Shown one piece after another: positions 12,707 to 64,000 of a stretch of DNA of 64,000 nt (positions are counted from its first letter, which is position 1; every line of letters starts with the position of its first letter). Source of the stretch: Cladopsammia gracilis (Eukaryota; Cnidaria; Anthozoa; Scleractinia; Dendrophylliidae); the NCBI GenBank assembly GCA_022457155.1, contig JAJGOT010000016.1:659001-723000 (forward strand). The letters run 5' to 3'. The position numbers and the translations under genes are program-made. The notes under the pieces are model-generated. The model saw only the letters and a program-made list of their open reading frames with translations. It ran no database searches and had not been told where the DNA came from.

Positions 12707-15629
12707 CATGTATATTTTTTTTAATGTGGTTAATGGCAAAATAAATAAAATGGAAATGGAAAAATGGAAAAAATAGTACCGCTTGCACAGAAAAGTACAC
12801 ATCGTCGTTCTGGATAATATACATGTAACAGGTCGTCGAATATAACGCACCATGTATCGTATATTACGCGTTGGATGGGCGAAGAAAATGAACGTCGAAT
12901 TATAGAGCAAATAAAGAAGAAGTCAATGAAAATAGATTATCCAACGGTATTTTGTTTTCAGATTACATTTTCAATGTAGACGTTTTGTTTCCTTTTATCA
13001 GAGGACTTTCCCTCACTGGGTGTTGTATTGCAAAGCTTCGACGACAAGCCAGAGGATGAGTCATCTGGGTTTGACACTCGTCTGGCAGGTTGGTCTGCTC
13101 TTTCTACTTATTGGCTAAGTAATTTAATCCTAATCTTTGGTAACAGAGGTAAATTAGTGGTTTGAGGGCATGGGTCTGTTCGATTCCACATATGACACTG
13201 CAAAAGCCCGTCATATGTGGATTGAGTTTGTTGCTGGTTCTGTTCTTGCTCGGGGCTTTTTTGATACTTTTTCATCTCAAGTTACCTGGTTTGAATGTAT
13301 TAACGAATTCTTATTACCTCACCTGTTTGTCTTTTCTTCGTTCTAGTTATCCCAGCAGTGATCTTCCTTGCCCTGCTGACTGGTGCTATTATCTTCTTTT
13401 TACGTTCTTATCAGTAAGTGAACAGTGTTTATATATGTTATCGTCCTTAAGTGATTGAAACTATAGATATTTCTGCCTTATTACTCGTGTTGGGAAAGGG
13501 TTATCTGAACAGATGCTTAAGGTGAACTTTAGCTGTTTCTTCCGAACAAAATACAAAAGTTTTTGCATTAATAAAGGGAAAACGCGCGAATAAAATTCAC
13601 AAATAAAAAATAAAATTCGTCAATTGGCAAGCATTTTCGCGACAAACATTCTTTGGCTCCTAAGGATCTTACAAAGAACTTTAGTGTCTTAATGAAGTGC
13701 ACGAACAAATTTGACTGCCGCGTATAGGAGATGTTTTTTATTCACGAACTGAGACCTACTCTCAATGTACAATCTGACTCAATTCGTGCTAAGGTTTTTT
13801 TAATTAGTTTTTAATTAGCCTTTTACTAGTTGTTTTCTTTGAACATTTTTATTGTCCGTTTACACCTGCAAATTTCATGCAAAAATTTTTTACACTTCCT
13901 ATGTACATATATATATTTTTACTATTCTATTGCACCTCTCACTTGATAATGACCGAAGTACGGTCGAAACGTCGTGTTTTACCGTTGATTTGTATTGTTA
14001 AAAGTTATACATAAATTATTGCTTATCAAAAGCATACGCATTCTTCCAATAACAGAAGGAACACGTATTATAAGGTCACCAAGAACGCGTTGTTTTTAGT
14101 CAGTGGATTCTATATCCGGGCTACGAAAACCTTCCACTTTTTTCATTTACTTTTTTAGAAGGAAACACTCAGGAAAGCTGAAGGGATATTCAGGGCTAGA
14201 TGAAGATGACGACACCTATCAAACCATTCCTTTTGACGTGCCAATGTACGAGGTACAGACTGTGGCCATAGAGATGGGACCTGAAAAATCAGTTGATGTA
14301 AACGGTAGAGGGGTCTGGAGAGAAACGACATACTCTATATCCAGACAAGTACAACAATACCACAACGCCATATACGACGAAGTGGATGCCGACAGGCCGG
14401 AGTTTGAAACGCAAACGTTGACCGTAGAGGTGGGCAAGGATGCAATTGCAAGAGAAGTATCTTACGAGACTAGTGTAGCAACTGAGGATACTACATCTCT
14501 TAGTGGCTTAACCTTTGAGACGCAGCTAATGGACGAAATTTACGACAACCCCTTCCACGGTCACATGTTTACTGACGTAGAAGAGCAGGAGGAAATTTAT
14601 GAAGCCCGATATCAAAATCTGATTAACGAAGAAGACGATGATGACATCTACGATAATGTTTTTCCAGAGTTTCCGTCGCACGATGTACAGAAAATGACCT
14701 TGGAACTTGCACCGCAAAAAACAGTTTTGGTGGAGGGTATTTTCTCTAACGATAATAAGGTAAACAAAAAAATTACTTATTCTGGCCATTTCCTTGAAAA
14801 TGAAAAAACTTATCATCCTTTGTTACCAGTAAAATATATAAAAAATAAAAGACGAGAGTTTTCAATCTTCAAAGCATAATCACGTGCAAAGTTTTTGGCA
14901 ATAAAATTAATTGTGACACTGGCCTGGCTTTCCCAAAAGTTGAATCACTAGTTAAAACTAACTCTAGCAACGATTACGACAACTAAATACACCCTTGCAT
15001 AGTTTGTCAAGCTTTCTTTCACTTGCAACTTCATTTCTTGATGCTTTGAGCGAAACATTCTCCTTAAAATGGCACCGTAATGCTTAGATTTGAGAACGAG
15101 TACAAGATTAAGTATGATTACGTTGGAATTTCAAGCCAGTCACGTACTCGCTACTTCCTGTTGCTGAGCAGTAGATAAGACGAATGTGATTGATGTAACA
15201 AGCTATTATCTTAAGCATGTGAACTAGGTTTGAAAACTCGTACTCGTACTCAATCTCGGACTCTCAGTCCAATCCAAATGTCCCAAATAACACATGAAAC
15301 TCTGAAGATCAAGCCCTAGTGAACGGTTACGTTTTACATGCCCGTCAATCATAATTATGGCAACAAACATTTGACCTATTTAAACAGTATGTCTTGCTTC
15401 TTAGATATTTGGCTTTGACCGTGTCAACACATTGCCAAGTAAAGTGAGCACGTTACAACGAGGAGGAAACACATTACCAAATGGAAAAATTACCACATTG
15501 CCAAATGGAAAAACTTCGAACACATTGTCAAATGAAAGAAACACATCGCCGGGCGGAAGAAACACTATGCCGAGCAGAAGAAATACATCAAAACGTGGAA
15601 AAAACACGCTGAAAAGAGGACGGAAATAA
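140..15629 (+). CDS. Gene A: VWA/EGF/discoidin type I membrane receptor, 5' end outside window
   Basis: Multi-exon gene of 22 visible exons. Domain order is EGF-EGF-VWA-EGF3-VWA-EGF2-VWA-EGF3-VWA-EGF-F5/8C-juxtamembrane-TM-cytoplasmic tail. The stalk exons are one domain each with phase-1 boundaries and canonical GT-AG sites, so they can be spliced in frame. The first visible exon starts in phase 1, so more exons and the signal peptide lie to the left. The F5/8C domain (known in other proteins to bind lipid, glycan or collagen) sits next to the membrane. The tail has repeated acidic IY(D/E) motifs, suggesting tyrosine phosphorylation. The stop codon is TAA at 15627-15629. Ligand and biological role are unknown; adhesion or recognition is inference. 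I do not recognise a named orthologue. Confidence 0.88.
371..496. repeat. Foldback hairpin element
   Basis: Inner arms 402-426 and 431-455 are 25 bp each with one mismatch around a 4-bp loop. Weaker complementarity extends outward through the GTTATTT blocks to GACAG (371) and CTGTC (492-496), giving a hairpin of about 125 bp inside gene A intron 1. Confidence 0.75.
704..820 (+). CDS. Gene A exon 2, EGF-like
   Basis: Six-Cys EGF-like domain ([11 protein letters not shown] ... [12 protein letters not shown]). The first loop carries an N-glycosylation motif NNT. Phase 1-1, acceptor AACAG, donor GTAATC. Partner is 34535-34651, same 117 bp. Confidence 0.87.
1342..1899 (+). CDS. Gene A exon 3, VWA domain 1 (degenerate MIDAS)
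   Basis: Complete VWA fold in one exon, from [13 protein letters not shown] to ASICMG. The first MIDAS motif reads DGTKH instead of DxSxS, and the usual T-D-G strand end reads LQGKKSKDG, so metal binding is unlikely. Partner is 33632-34183, which carries the same kind of loss (DGTRR, LEGWRSSDG). Donor GTAAGT. Confidence 0.88.
2248..2361 (+). CDS. Gene A exon 4, EGF-like
   Basis: Six-Cys EGF-like domain ([14 protein letters not shown] ... [10 protein letters not shown]). Phase 1-1, acceptor TTTTCAG, donor GTACGT. Partner 33221-33334, same 114 bp. Confidence 0.88.
2662..2775 (+). CDS. Gene A exon 5, EGF-like
   Basis: Six-Cys EGF-like domain ([14 protein letters not shown] ... [15 protein letters not shown]). 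Phase 1-1, donor GTGAGT. Partner 32807-32923 is 3 bp longer. Confidence 0.88.
3415..3528 (+). CDS. Gene A exon 6, calcium-binding-type EGF
   Basis: Begins [16 protein letters not shown] with the D-I-N-E-C calcium-binding signature, then [16 protein letters not shown]. Six Cys, phase 1-1, donor GTTGGA. Partner 32193-32306, same 114 bp. Confidence 0.9.
3655..3677. repeat. Poly-C tract in intron
   Basis: Long run of C, nearly uninterrupted, in the intron between exons 6 and 7 of gene A. Length in the assembly may be unreliable. Just downstream, a 23-bp segment (3893-3942) occurs twice in tandem. Confidence 0.7.
4016..4570 (+). CDS. Gene A exon 7, VWA domain 2 (intact MIDAS)
   Basis: Single-exon VWA from [17 protein letters not shown] to QSLCNG. 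First MIDAS motif DGSAS and strand end MTDGVSNDD are both intact, so divalent-metal ligand binding is plausible. Phase 1-1, acceptor TTTTAG, donor GTAAGA. Partner 30750-31310 is also intact. Confidence 0.9.
5095..5208 (+). CDS. Gene A exon 8, EGF-like
   Basis: Six-Cys EGF-like domain ([16 protein letters not shown] ... [10 protein letters not shown]). Phase 1-1, donor GTAGGT. Partner 30481-30594, same 114 bp; the partner's intron has a GC donor whereas this one has GT. Confidence 0.9.
   Translation: MSTTALAIHAVTVELVKACRIVTHVLALRDTLESTVS
5384..5503 (+). CDS. Gene A exon 9, calcium-binding-type EGF
   Basis: Begins [16 protein letters not shown], then [15 protein letters not shown]. Six Cys, phase 1-1, acceptor TTTCACAG, donor GTAGGT. 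Partner 30092-30214 is 3 bp longer and shares [11 protein letters not shown]. Confidence 0.88.
5859..6425 (+). CDS. Gene A exon 10, VWA domain 3 (first MIDAS motif lost)
   Basis: Single-exon VWA from [17 protein letters not shown] to DAIIKG. The DxSxS position reads YTGDD, while the later motif LTDGASDDD remains. It lacks the C-terminal Cys seen in most VWA exons here. Donor GTGAGG. Partner 29016-29585 shows the same pattern (YIGQS, VTDGGSDD). Part of this exon recurs inverted at 7262-7360. Confidence 0.88.
6868..6984 (+). CDS. Gene A exon 11, EGF-like
   Basis: Six-Cys EGF-like domain ([14 protein letters not shown] ... [13 protein letters not shown]). Phase 1-1, acceptor TTTTCAG, donor GTAAGT. 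Partner 28114-28230, same 117 bp, shares the SEWTG motif. Confidence 0.9.
7240..7360 (-). pseudogene. Inverted fragment of gene A VWA exon 10
   Basis: 7262-7360 is the reverse complement of 6321-6419 inside exon 10, with one difference in 99 bp by eye. A 17-bp piece of the same source (6321-6337) also sits in direct orientation at 7240-7256, so the insert is bounded by 17-bp inverted repeats. It cannot encode a full domain and lies antisense in the intron between exons 11 and 12. Confidence 0.9.
7385..7535. repeat. Dispersed repeat, copy 1
   Basis: This stretch resembles 37575-37722, sharing blocks such as CATGGTACCATTTGT, AAAATGAAATTTGGGATTTT and GGCACTCTTGGGAGTTAAA in the same order. The copies lie in non-equivalent introns of genes A and B, so it is probably an interspersed element. 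Confidence 0.7.
7644..7766 (+). CDS. Gene A exon 12, EGF-like
   Basis: Six-Cys EGF-like domain with a long first loop ([18 protein letters not shown] ... [13 protein letters not shown]). NCT is a possible N-glycosylation site. Phase 1-1, donor GTAGGT. Partner 27459-27581, same 123 bp. Confidence 0.88.
8043..8156 (+). CDS. Gene A exon 13, calcium-binding-type EGF
   Basis: Begins [16 protein letters not shown] and ends VGEHCERR. Six Cys, phase 1-1, acceptor TTTTTGTAG, donor GTAAGT. Partner 26967-27080, same 114 bp, begins DINECLQNPC. Confidence 0.9.
8225..8365. mobile_element. Small TTAA-flanked MITE
   Basis: Starts TTAACCCTT and ends AAGGGTTAA. TTAA at both ends followed by CCC resembles the target site and end of piggyBac-type elements. 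About 141 bp with no coding sequence. The termini are short, so the assignment is tentative. Confidence 0.55.
8493..9050 (+). CDS. Gene A exon 14, VWA domain 4
   Basis: Single-exon VWA from [17 protein letters not shown] to RQICM. First MIDAS motif DGSAS is intact but the later T-D-G reads LTSGSSYD, removing the Asp. Phase 1-1, acceptor TTTTTAG, donor GTAAGG. Partner 25605-26165 has the same TSGSSYD substitution. Confidence 0.9.
9051..9898. other. Intron with poly-G tract
   Basis: An 848-bp intron. It holds a CA microsatellite at about 9102-9118, a T-rich stretch and a poly-G run at about 9787-9810. No coding pattern was seen. Confidence 0.6.
9899..10018 (+). CDS. Gene A exon 15, membrane-proximal EGF-like
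   Basis: Six-Cys EGF-like domain ([13 protein letters not shown] ... [15 protein letters not shown]), the last EGF before the discoidin domain. Phase 1-1, donor GTATGA. Partner 24718-24837, same 120 bp, shares YRCDC and YGRQC. Confidence 0.9.
10486..10683 (+). CDS. Gene A exon 16, F5/8 type C domain part 1
   Basis: N-terminal third of a discoidin domain: [10 protein letters not shown], then [12 protein letters not shown], a YRGRIG strand, WCSAPTD and the hallmark APYIQVFFG. The opening Cys pairs by family precedent with the YGC at the domain end. Partner 23390-23587, identical 198 bp. Confidence 0.92.
11216..11364 (+). CDS. Gene A exon 17, F5/8 type C domain part 2
   Basis: Core strands of the discoidin domain: [35 protein letters not shown]. 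Enters in phase 1 and leaves in phase 0 with donor GTAAGC. Partner 22710-22858, identical 149 bp. A poly-C microsatellite follows at about 11399-11438. Confidence 0.92.
11969..12104 (+). CDS. Gene A exon 18, F5/8 type C domain part 3
   Basis: C-terminal third of the discoidin domain: [13 protein letters not shown], then [13 protein letters not shown] and LRLAMYGC, the canonical end of the family. Phase 0 to 1, donor GTAGGT. Partner 21828-21963, identical 136 bp. Confidence 0.93.
12105..13001. other. Intron with long ATT microsatellite
   Basis: An 897-bp intron holding an (ATT)n tract at about 12633-12701. No coding sequence recognised; the open frames across the ATT tract are repeat artefacts. 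Confidence 0.65.
13002..13088 (+). CDS. Gene A exon 19, juxtamembrane linker
   Basis: Encodes an acidic linker, [20 protein letters not shown] and then SGFDTRLAG, between discoidin domain and membrane. Phase 1-1, 87 bp, identical in length to partner 20724-20810, with the shared ending FDTxLAG. Confidence 0.85.
13347..13413 (+). CDS. Gene A exon 20, transmembrane helix
   Basis: Encodes [18 protein letters not shown] followed by RSYQ, a clear single-pass helix with a basic stop-transfer side. Phase 1 to 2, donor GTAAGT. Partner 20025-20091 has the same 67-bp length and starts IPVAVFVGLL. Confidence 0.92.
13414..14158. other. Intron before cytoplasmic exon
   Basis: No coding pattern. Around 13950-13980 a GACCGAAGTACGGTCGAAAC palindrome followed by GTCG resembles ends seen in dispersed repeats. 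Confidence 0.5.
14159..14759 (+). CDS. Gene A exon 21, main cytoplasmic signalling tail
   Basis: About 200 residues following a basic start (RKHSGKLKG). A module of the form QxxxxExx(G/P) recurs three times: [12 protein letters not shown] (14253), [11 protein letters not shown] (14408) and [12 protein letters not shown] (14684). Four tyrosines sit in acidic IY contexts: NAIYDE, DEIYDN, EEIYEA and DDIYDN, with a nearby RYQNL. By family knowledge these resemble Src-family kinase substrates, and YDN/YQN fit the Grb2 SH2 pattern YxN; function here is inference. Phase 2 to 0, donor GTAAAC. The gene B tail exon is less than half this length. Confidence 0.88.
15405..15629 (+). CDS. Gene A exon 22, basic Asn-Thr repeat tail and stop
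   Basis: Terminal coding exon, phase 0, 74 residues. After IFGFDRV it becomes an imperfect heptad repeat built on [44 protein letters not shown]. The last part is strongly basic, and RRNT and RGKNT resemble sites for basophilic kinases. Stop TAA at 15627. No equivalent exon was found for gene B. Confidence 0.8.
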   Translation: MFGFDRVNTLPSKVSTLQRGGNTLPNGKITTLPNGKTSNTLSNERNTSPGGRNTMPSRRNTSKRGKNTLKRGRK

Positions 15630-15668
15630 ATGACCTGTAAGTGGATTTTATACTAATCTGGTGACATA

Positions 15669-15762
15669 AACAAATCCGGGTGCTTTTGAACTAGTGTCTT
15701 AGCCTTACATGTAGATATGATGAACAAATCCGGGTACGTTTGATATAGTGTGTTAGCCTTAG
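15669..15762. repeat. Tandem duplication in gene A 3' region
   Basis: A roughly 40-bp block beginning AACAAATCCGGGT occurs at 15669-15708 and again at 15723-15762 with a few differences, a period of 54 bp. It lies just after the stop codon and a GTAAGT site at 15638. Confidence 0.75.
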
Positions 15763-15806
15763 ATACTCAGAAATATGGCCTCTTTCACAGGGAGTTAGAT
15801 CCTATT

Positions 15807-15812
15807 AATAAA
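15807..15812 (+). terminator. Probable poly(A) signal of gene A
   Basis: AATAAA about 180 bases after the stop, followed by T-rich and GT-rich sequence. Another AATAAA overlaps the stop itself at 15625-15630. The choice is inference. Confidence 0.5.
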
Positions 15813-17934
15813 ACTCAATGCGTATTTGATTTTATTTCCTTCCAGGTTCTATTCTATTCCAGGTGTTTAGTCAGAACAACCCTGGAAGTCAGCTGTATGA
15901 ATCAGTAAATCAACACAGTAACAGTAGAATCATGCTCGACACAAGTAAATAGGATTTTTTTCTCTCCATTTCCAGTACGATTATACTCTTAGGACGATAT
16001 ATTAGCAGTAAGTCGAGTCTCTCGATATAAGGCGATATAACGCGCGAACTGTATTAATTCATATGTACAACAGTCACTGTTTTTATTAGTACTTATAGTT
16101 AGATTCTGTAGTCGTGATTGTGTGTGTCAATGTTATAAATTTGCCAACCTTTATGGGAGTAAACAGCAGGAATGTTGCACCAATTAAGGTGACTCCATAT
16201 AGTTTTTAGGCGCGCGAGGACGTCATGAAAATAAAGAGGTTTTACGGTAACTAAAAACCTTTATTGCGCACATTCCACACAGTAAATGTTTATAAAAACT
16301 GATAAATTTGTAGGATTTTCTTGTATCACAAAAAGACAATTTCTGTACAAACACAATCCCAATAAACGAAAAAACGAAAAGTGAGTGTATGGATTTTTTC
16401 ATGGCCTTGTTAGATTACACTTAATGAATGTTTCTTCTGTTTCACCAAAAATAGTGAATATTTACCATGTAAAAACCGAGAAAATCCGTTGAGGGGTTTT
16501 CTAGCCTTGAACAACAAGCGCAACCACTCAATCATTGGTTGCCATGGTAACGATGCAAGACTACCAAATTAGACTTATCCGTAAACGAGAAAGCCTAAGC
16601 TACGAATATGTGTATATTATGCCTAGTATCGCGAAACAAAACTCGCGAAAGACAGCAGTAAGATTGTGTATATTTTATTTGGAAGACTGGCCAATAACTA
16701 TATGGAGCCGCCTTAAGGTGTATGTTGCACTTCAAAAGCATAATCTGCTCGTCAGGATTCTGCAACAGCAAGCATTTTGTTCATGTTTCTAATCCACTAA
16801 TTGTTGCAAAGGCCAAGACATGTACTAGTTTAATGGAAATTCCATAGAAAATGCCAATCTTAGACCTAGTATATTCATCAACGTGCTCCGTCGTATAACA
16901 ATTAAATATTGTGTTTGCAGCTCTGTTTACCAGTGTGATTTTTCTTGTTAATGGGTATTATAGCCTGTTGGACCATTTTTTTCTAGTCTTTTCTCCCCGA
17001 CAAAATTGGCTGATAAGATAAGCTGAGGTAGTGATTTCTCTGACAAATTAATTACCACGCATGCTCACACGCTCGCACGCACGCTGTGAATATTCCATGG
17101 AGCTCGCATGTTGAAAGTATTGATCTGTCACACGCTGAAAATAACAATGTTCTGGGTCCCGCGCTCTCGTAAAAAAATAAACAAATTATGTCATTAAAAC
17201 TTCTAAGAACAAAACAAAGTGTTTCTCGTCAGGGAAATTGTTACTCAGCTTGAGTTCCCATACGTTCGTTCCGTGGGCGGGTGAAACATTTATAGAGCCG
17301 AAAAAAAAATGGTGCTTACGCAGGCTATGAGGGATCGATTATGATGACGGATGTATTATTCAAGAAAACTAAACGATTTCTGGCGTGAAAATGACAAGAA
17401 AATCACATCCAACAAAATTGGATAAGTGTTATTACGTTAGGCACAAAAAAACAAACAAACGATTAAAAAGGTTAAAACCATGTATATTTGCGTTAATGCC
17501 CATTCCAGAATACATTTGGAAAAGTTAATTCGCGCGTTACGAACGCATCGAACACGCTCTAAATTAAAAGGATTTTTATAAGACTTAAAAGCCTCTTGAC
17601 CTTAGTCCTCCAATGATAAATAATTTTCCGTATGCATAGCCCATTTTTCAACTTTGGTACCTAATGTAGGCCACCTTGAAAGTCAATTTACACCGCGGGC
17701 CGTGATTCACCGTATACACCAGCGAGGCTCTAAGTTATGAAATACTGAGGTAAAAAGTAAATAGGTACGAGATGTTTTACTAGCTTCTTTCGTTTTCTAG
17801 TACCTGAAAATGGTACTCTTAACATAAACTTTGACAGTATAATAGGAGTTACAGTAGCCTCACAATGTATTAAGCAATCATTATTCCCATAAACTAAGCT
17901 ACGAAACTCATTCTCCAGCACTACAACTGACCTG

Positions 17935-18680
17935 ATTGTTTGCCTATATTGTTTCATGCTACAGTACAAGTGATGTTATTTTCCGCTAAGCGGAAAAGGA
18001 GCAGCAACTACTTCACTATAGAGTAAAATTAAAAATGTTAACTATTAGGCCGTCCCTTTTTTATACGTTTACCGACGAGTGCTTTTCCTAATTTTGGGGC
18101 GGTCGGTCGGTCGGATTAAAAAAATAGCCCCCTTAAAAATTAGGAGCAAACTGAAACTAGGAGGCCCGGTACCCAAGCATTATTGCCGTGGAGCCTGGAA
18201 ATAACGAGACGTGGTTACAAAATCAACATTGCGGCAATGGAGAAAGAAAATATCGATGTCGTGGTTAAACTCAGCCGAGAAAAGCAAAAAGAAAACAAAT
18301 TGAACCACCAACACTTATTTGCGATCTGCCAGCATAATGTTTTTTTGAAAACAAAAAAAATATAGGTCTGTCTGACGACGGTAAACGGAGAAAAAAATTG
18401 GGGACGGCGTTATCCAGGTCTACAACAACCCAATAACGCACTTAATTGTTTTCCTATATTATATTGCTACATCACAAGTGATGTAATTTTCTGCTAAACA
18501 GAAGACGAGCAGCAGCTTCTTAATTCATTACGGAGTAAAATATTTTAACTATCATCAAGGTCTAACAACAACCCGTTTGATTGTTTTCCTACATTATATC
18601 ATTTCATGCTACATAAAAGGTGATGAAATTATTCCGCTAAAGGGAAGATAAGCAGCATATTACATCCGTATGGAGTAAAT
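17935..18680. repeat. Three diverged copies of a 100-bp repeat
   Basis: Units at about 17935-18030, 18445-18550 and 18577-18680 share the order: TTG(TTTCC)TAxATTxTAT, GCTACA...AGTGATG, TTCCGCTAA or TTCTGCTAA, AAG or GAAGA...AGCAGC, then GGAGTAAA. They are diverged and unevenly spaced. Confidence 0.6.
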
Positions 18681-19058
18681 TGTTATTTTTTCAGCTGTCT
18701 CTTCATTCATTTGGCGATGAAAAACCGAAGATCTGTGAATATGAAAGAAATTGACAAGCGCATAATCCATGTATTATAATGATAATGGAATACAATTGTT
18801 AAGTTAAAAGAAAAGAAAATGGAAACCACTTCACCATTAACACTATCTTAAATACGTAGCATCATTAAGTAGGGCAAAGCACTAAGGACTACGCACTTAC
18901 AGCCAACGAATTACTTGAGGAAACTAAATTAACTCTCCGCAGAAAATTGATTGAAAACGCATATGCACCGCCGACTAAGAAATGCTCACGCGCAATGACA
19001 CTATACAATGTAATACGTTACGGTGGCTTCAGGATCAGTATACCCAATACTTACTGAC

Positions 19059-62434
<43,376 letters not shown>

Positions 62435-62585
62435 CTGCAAAAGAAAGCAGTGACAAACTAATAAATTAAAAATAAAGTAACCAATATCAGAGCTTACACA
62501 GTATTGATTATCGATCATATCTTCTCCGTTGTTGGGTGTCGCTACATGTATAAAGTGACAAAAAAGCTACATATGCAGCATGTAT

Positions 62586-63138
62586 TTAACCCTATTCAGA
62601 ATGGGCTTTTTTAGGCAATCTGTGACTGGGAGGGGGGAGGGCTCTCCTCGGACCCCCCCCCCCCCCCCCCTTCATATCTCTGGAACCAGTTAGGCTAGGA
62701 CCATGAAATTTTCACACAATATTCATCTCCTTACAAGGAAACCTCACACCCAGTTTTGACCTGCCACACCCAATTATGACGTCACAGTGACGTATTTTTT
62801 GTTTTTCCGACGTTTCTTTGATATTTTTGTCTTTCAAGAACTAGTCCCAAGAAAAAACTATTCTAATAAGAAAATGCACTATAAGTCAAAAAACAAGATC
62901 TTAAAATAAAAAACCCACCATATTTTAATATTTTGAAAACCTATGTGTCAAAAACCGGTTGCCATGGCAACGTGGTTAATCACACTGACATGTTATGGAT
63001 ACCAAAATGTCCTTAGATAAATTCTAGGAAAAGTCAGAAAATTTCAACCTCATAGCTATTTTGGTGTAAGAGTTATTACAATTTAACTGGAGGGGGGTTC
63101 AAAAAGCCCCCCCCCCCCCCCAGTCTGAATAGGGTTAA
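62586..63138. mobile_element. piggyBac-like MITE, second full copy
   Basis: 553 bp bounded by TTAA, with ends CCCTATTCAGAATGGGC and GTCTGAATAGGG. It shares internal TTGCCATGGxAAC, TAAATTxTAGGAAAAGTCA and C-rich stretches with 57234-57817 but is clearly diverged. Confidence 0.8.
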
Positions 63139-63506
63139 GTACGTGACTGCGTCAACGAATTGTTTTAGCTTTATTCGACATTTAACCTCTGTTTTTACAA
63201 CAACAAAAATAACATTCAGTCTCCCCTTGACATTATGTTGCTGATCTGAAAACTGTCAAATAATGTTTTAAAAGAAATATTGGTTGTTATCAAATAAGTT
63301 CCCTTTCAACTCAACCATGAGGGTGGCTCCCATAACATTAACATTTTATATCTTTCAAGGGATTCAATACCGCCAAATCCTTTTTTTTTTTCTTTGCCGT
63401 TCTAAACTTCACCTAGAAATATTTTAGTTCGATTTGTTTTGAATGTCATGCTCAGTAACAGCCACAGTGATGGACACTGCTTTCCCAAATAATCGACTTT
63501 GCGCTT

Positions 63507-63520
63507 AGTCCAATGTTTGT

Positions 63521-63571
<51 letters not shown>

Positions 63572-63572
63572 T
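63507..63572. repeat. TTTA microsatellite
   Basis: About sixteen copies of the tetranucleotide ATTT/TTTA. Confidence 0.9.
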
Positions 63573-64000
63573 TATCTTTCGATAGCATCCTTCTCCTGGT
63601 TTGAGTCAGTTTTAATGCTTTTTTTGGTTTTTAATGTTTTTTTTTTCTTTTAGTGCCATTTAAAATCCAAAATTGTAGAACCTAGATGGTAGCTGTTTGA
63701 CAAAGATCATCACATGACATGACATCCGGGGGGGACTCCCATATATAAATGACGGGGGTGCTCGTAGAAACATTTTCGAATAAAACACCCTAGTAAAAGG
63801 TACCAGAATCTCGTTTGGTGGGTGTGGCTCAAATGGATTTTTACCCCTAACATGTGTCAATGCTGCCATATTTTTTTTAAGTTTCAATACCCTTAAAGGT
63901 ATCGCGATAATTCTAACGGTGATTTTAGATTTTAGTACCCTAAGAGGAACCAATCTGCAAATGAGAGTACCCCACCCGGGCATGACATCATCACATCATA

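Larger units (their letters stand above)
15630..19034. other. Intergenic region between convergent genes
   Basis: About 3.4 kb between the two stop codons. Apart from the probable poly(A) site of gene A and the three diverged 100-bp repeats at 17935-18680, I see no convincing gene. Short open frames near 16535 and 17730 have no recognisable domain. If gene B has a further terminal exon it should lie here on the minus strand. Confidence 0.55.
62435..64000. other. Intron or upstream sequence of gene B
   Basis: No EGF or VWA pattern found. It holds the MITE at 62586-63138, a TTTA microsatellite and, near 63728-63980, dispersed repeat sequence related to 21000 and 33420. Confidence 0.55.

Noticed and set aside
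12612..12824. Ile-rich open frame
   Set aside because: Translation of the ATT microsatellite.
15401..15607. Minus-strand Phe/Val-rich frame opposite gene A exon 22
   Set aside because: Mirror of the NT heptad repeats; the plus strand has the splice site, phase and stop expected of gene A.
17730..17969. Minus-strand open frame considered as the missing last exon of gene B
   Set aside because: An acceptor near 17803 would enter in phase 0 and hit a stop after seven codons; no similarity to the gene A final exon.

Overview
The window looks like intron-rich, AT-rich animal genomic DNA. The mix of von Willebrand factor A (VWA), EGF-like and discoidin (F5/8 type C) modules, and many small inverted-repeat elements, suggests an anthozoan cnidarian, probably a stony coral. 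The organism call is inference from style and domain content; no single marker proves it. No bacterial genes, rRNA, tRNA or CRISPR arrays were seen.

Two genes fill the window and lie tail to tail. Gene A runs left to right from about 140 to 15629 and gene B runs right to left from about 62434 to 19059. Both 5' ends, with any signal peptides, lie outside the window. Almost every extracellular exon is one complete domain bounded by phase-1 introns. Gene A shows 22 exons: 11 EGF-like, 4 VWA, 3 for one F5/8C domain, one juxtamembrane, one transmembrane and two cytoplasmic. Gene B shows 43 exons: 24 EGF-like, one truncated EGF-like, 12 exons for 11 VWA domains, 3 for F5/8C, then juxtamembrane, transmembrane and a short tail.

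The genes are an inverted paralogous pair. The last 20 extracellular and membrane exons of A match those of B one for one, in order and phase, and 14 of the 20 are identical in length. Both encode type I membrane proteins with a very long VWA/EGF stalk and a membrane-proximal discoidin domain. That architecture fits an adhesion or recognition receptor; the ligand is unknown. The cytoplasmic tails differ sharply. A has about 275 residues with four acidic IY(D/E) tyrosine motifs, a threefold repeated module and a basic Asn-Thr repeat tail. The visible tail of B is about 82 residues, has one copy of the module, a run of 21 glutamines and no tyrosine.

Region by region: 1-15629 gene A; 15630-19034 intergenic with a probable poly(A) site and diverged 100-bp repeats; 19059-24837 membrane, tail and discoidin exons of B; 24838-35242 the part of the B stalk that matches A; 35243-62434 further VWA/EGF units of B with no partner in the window; 62435-64000 intron or upstream sequence. 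Introns hold TTAA-flanked piggyBac-like MITEs, several other inverted-repeat elements, a 1-kb foldback element, LINE scraps, microsatellites, and fossil copies of the genes' own VWA and EGF exons.
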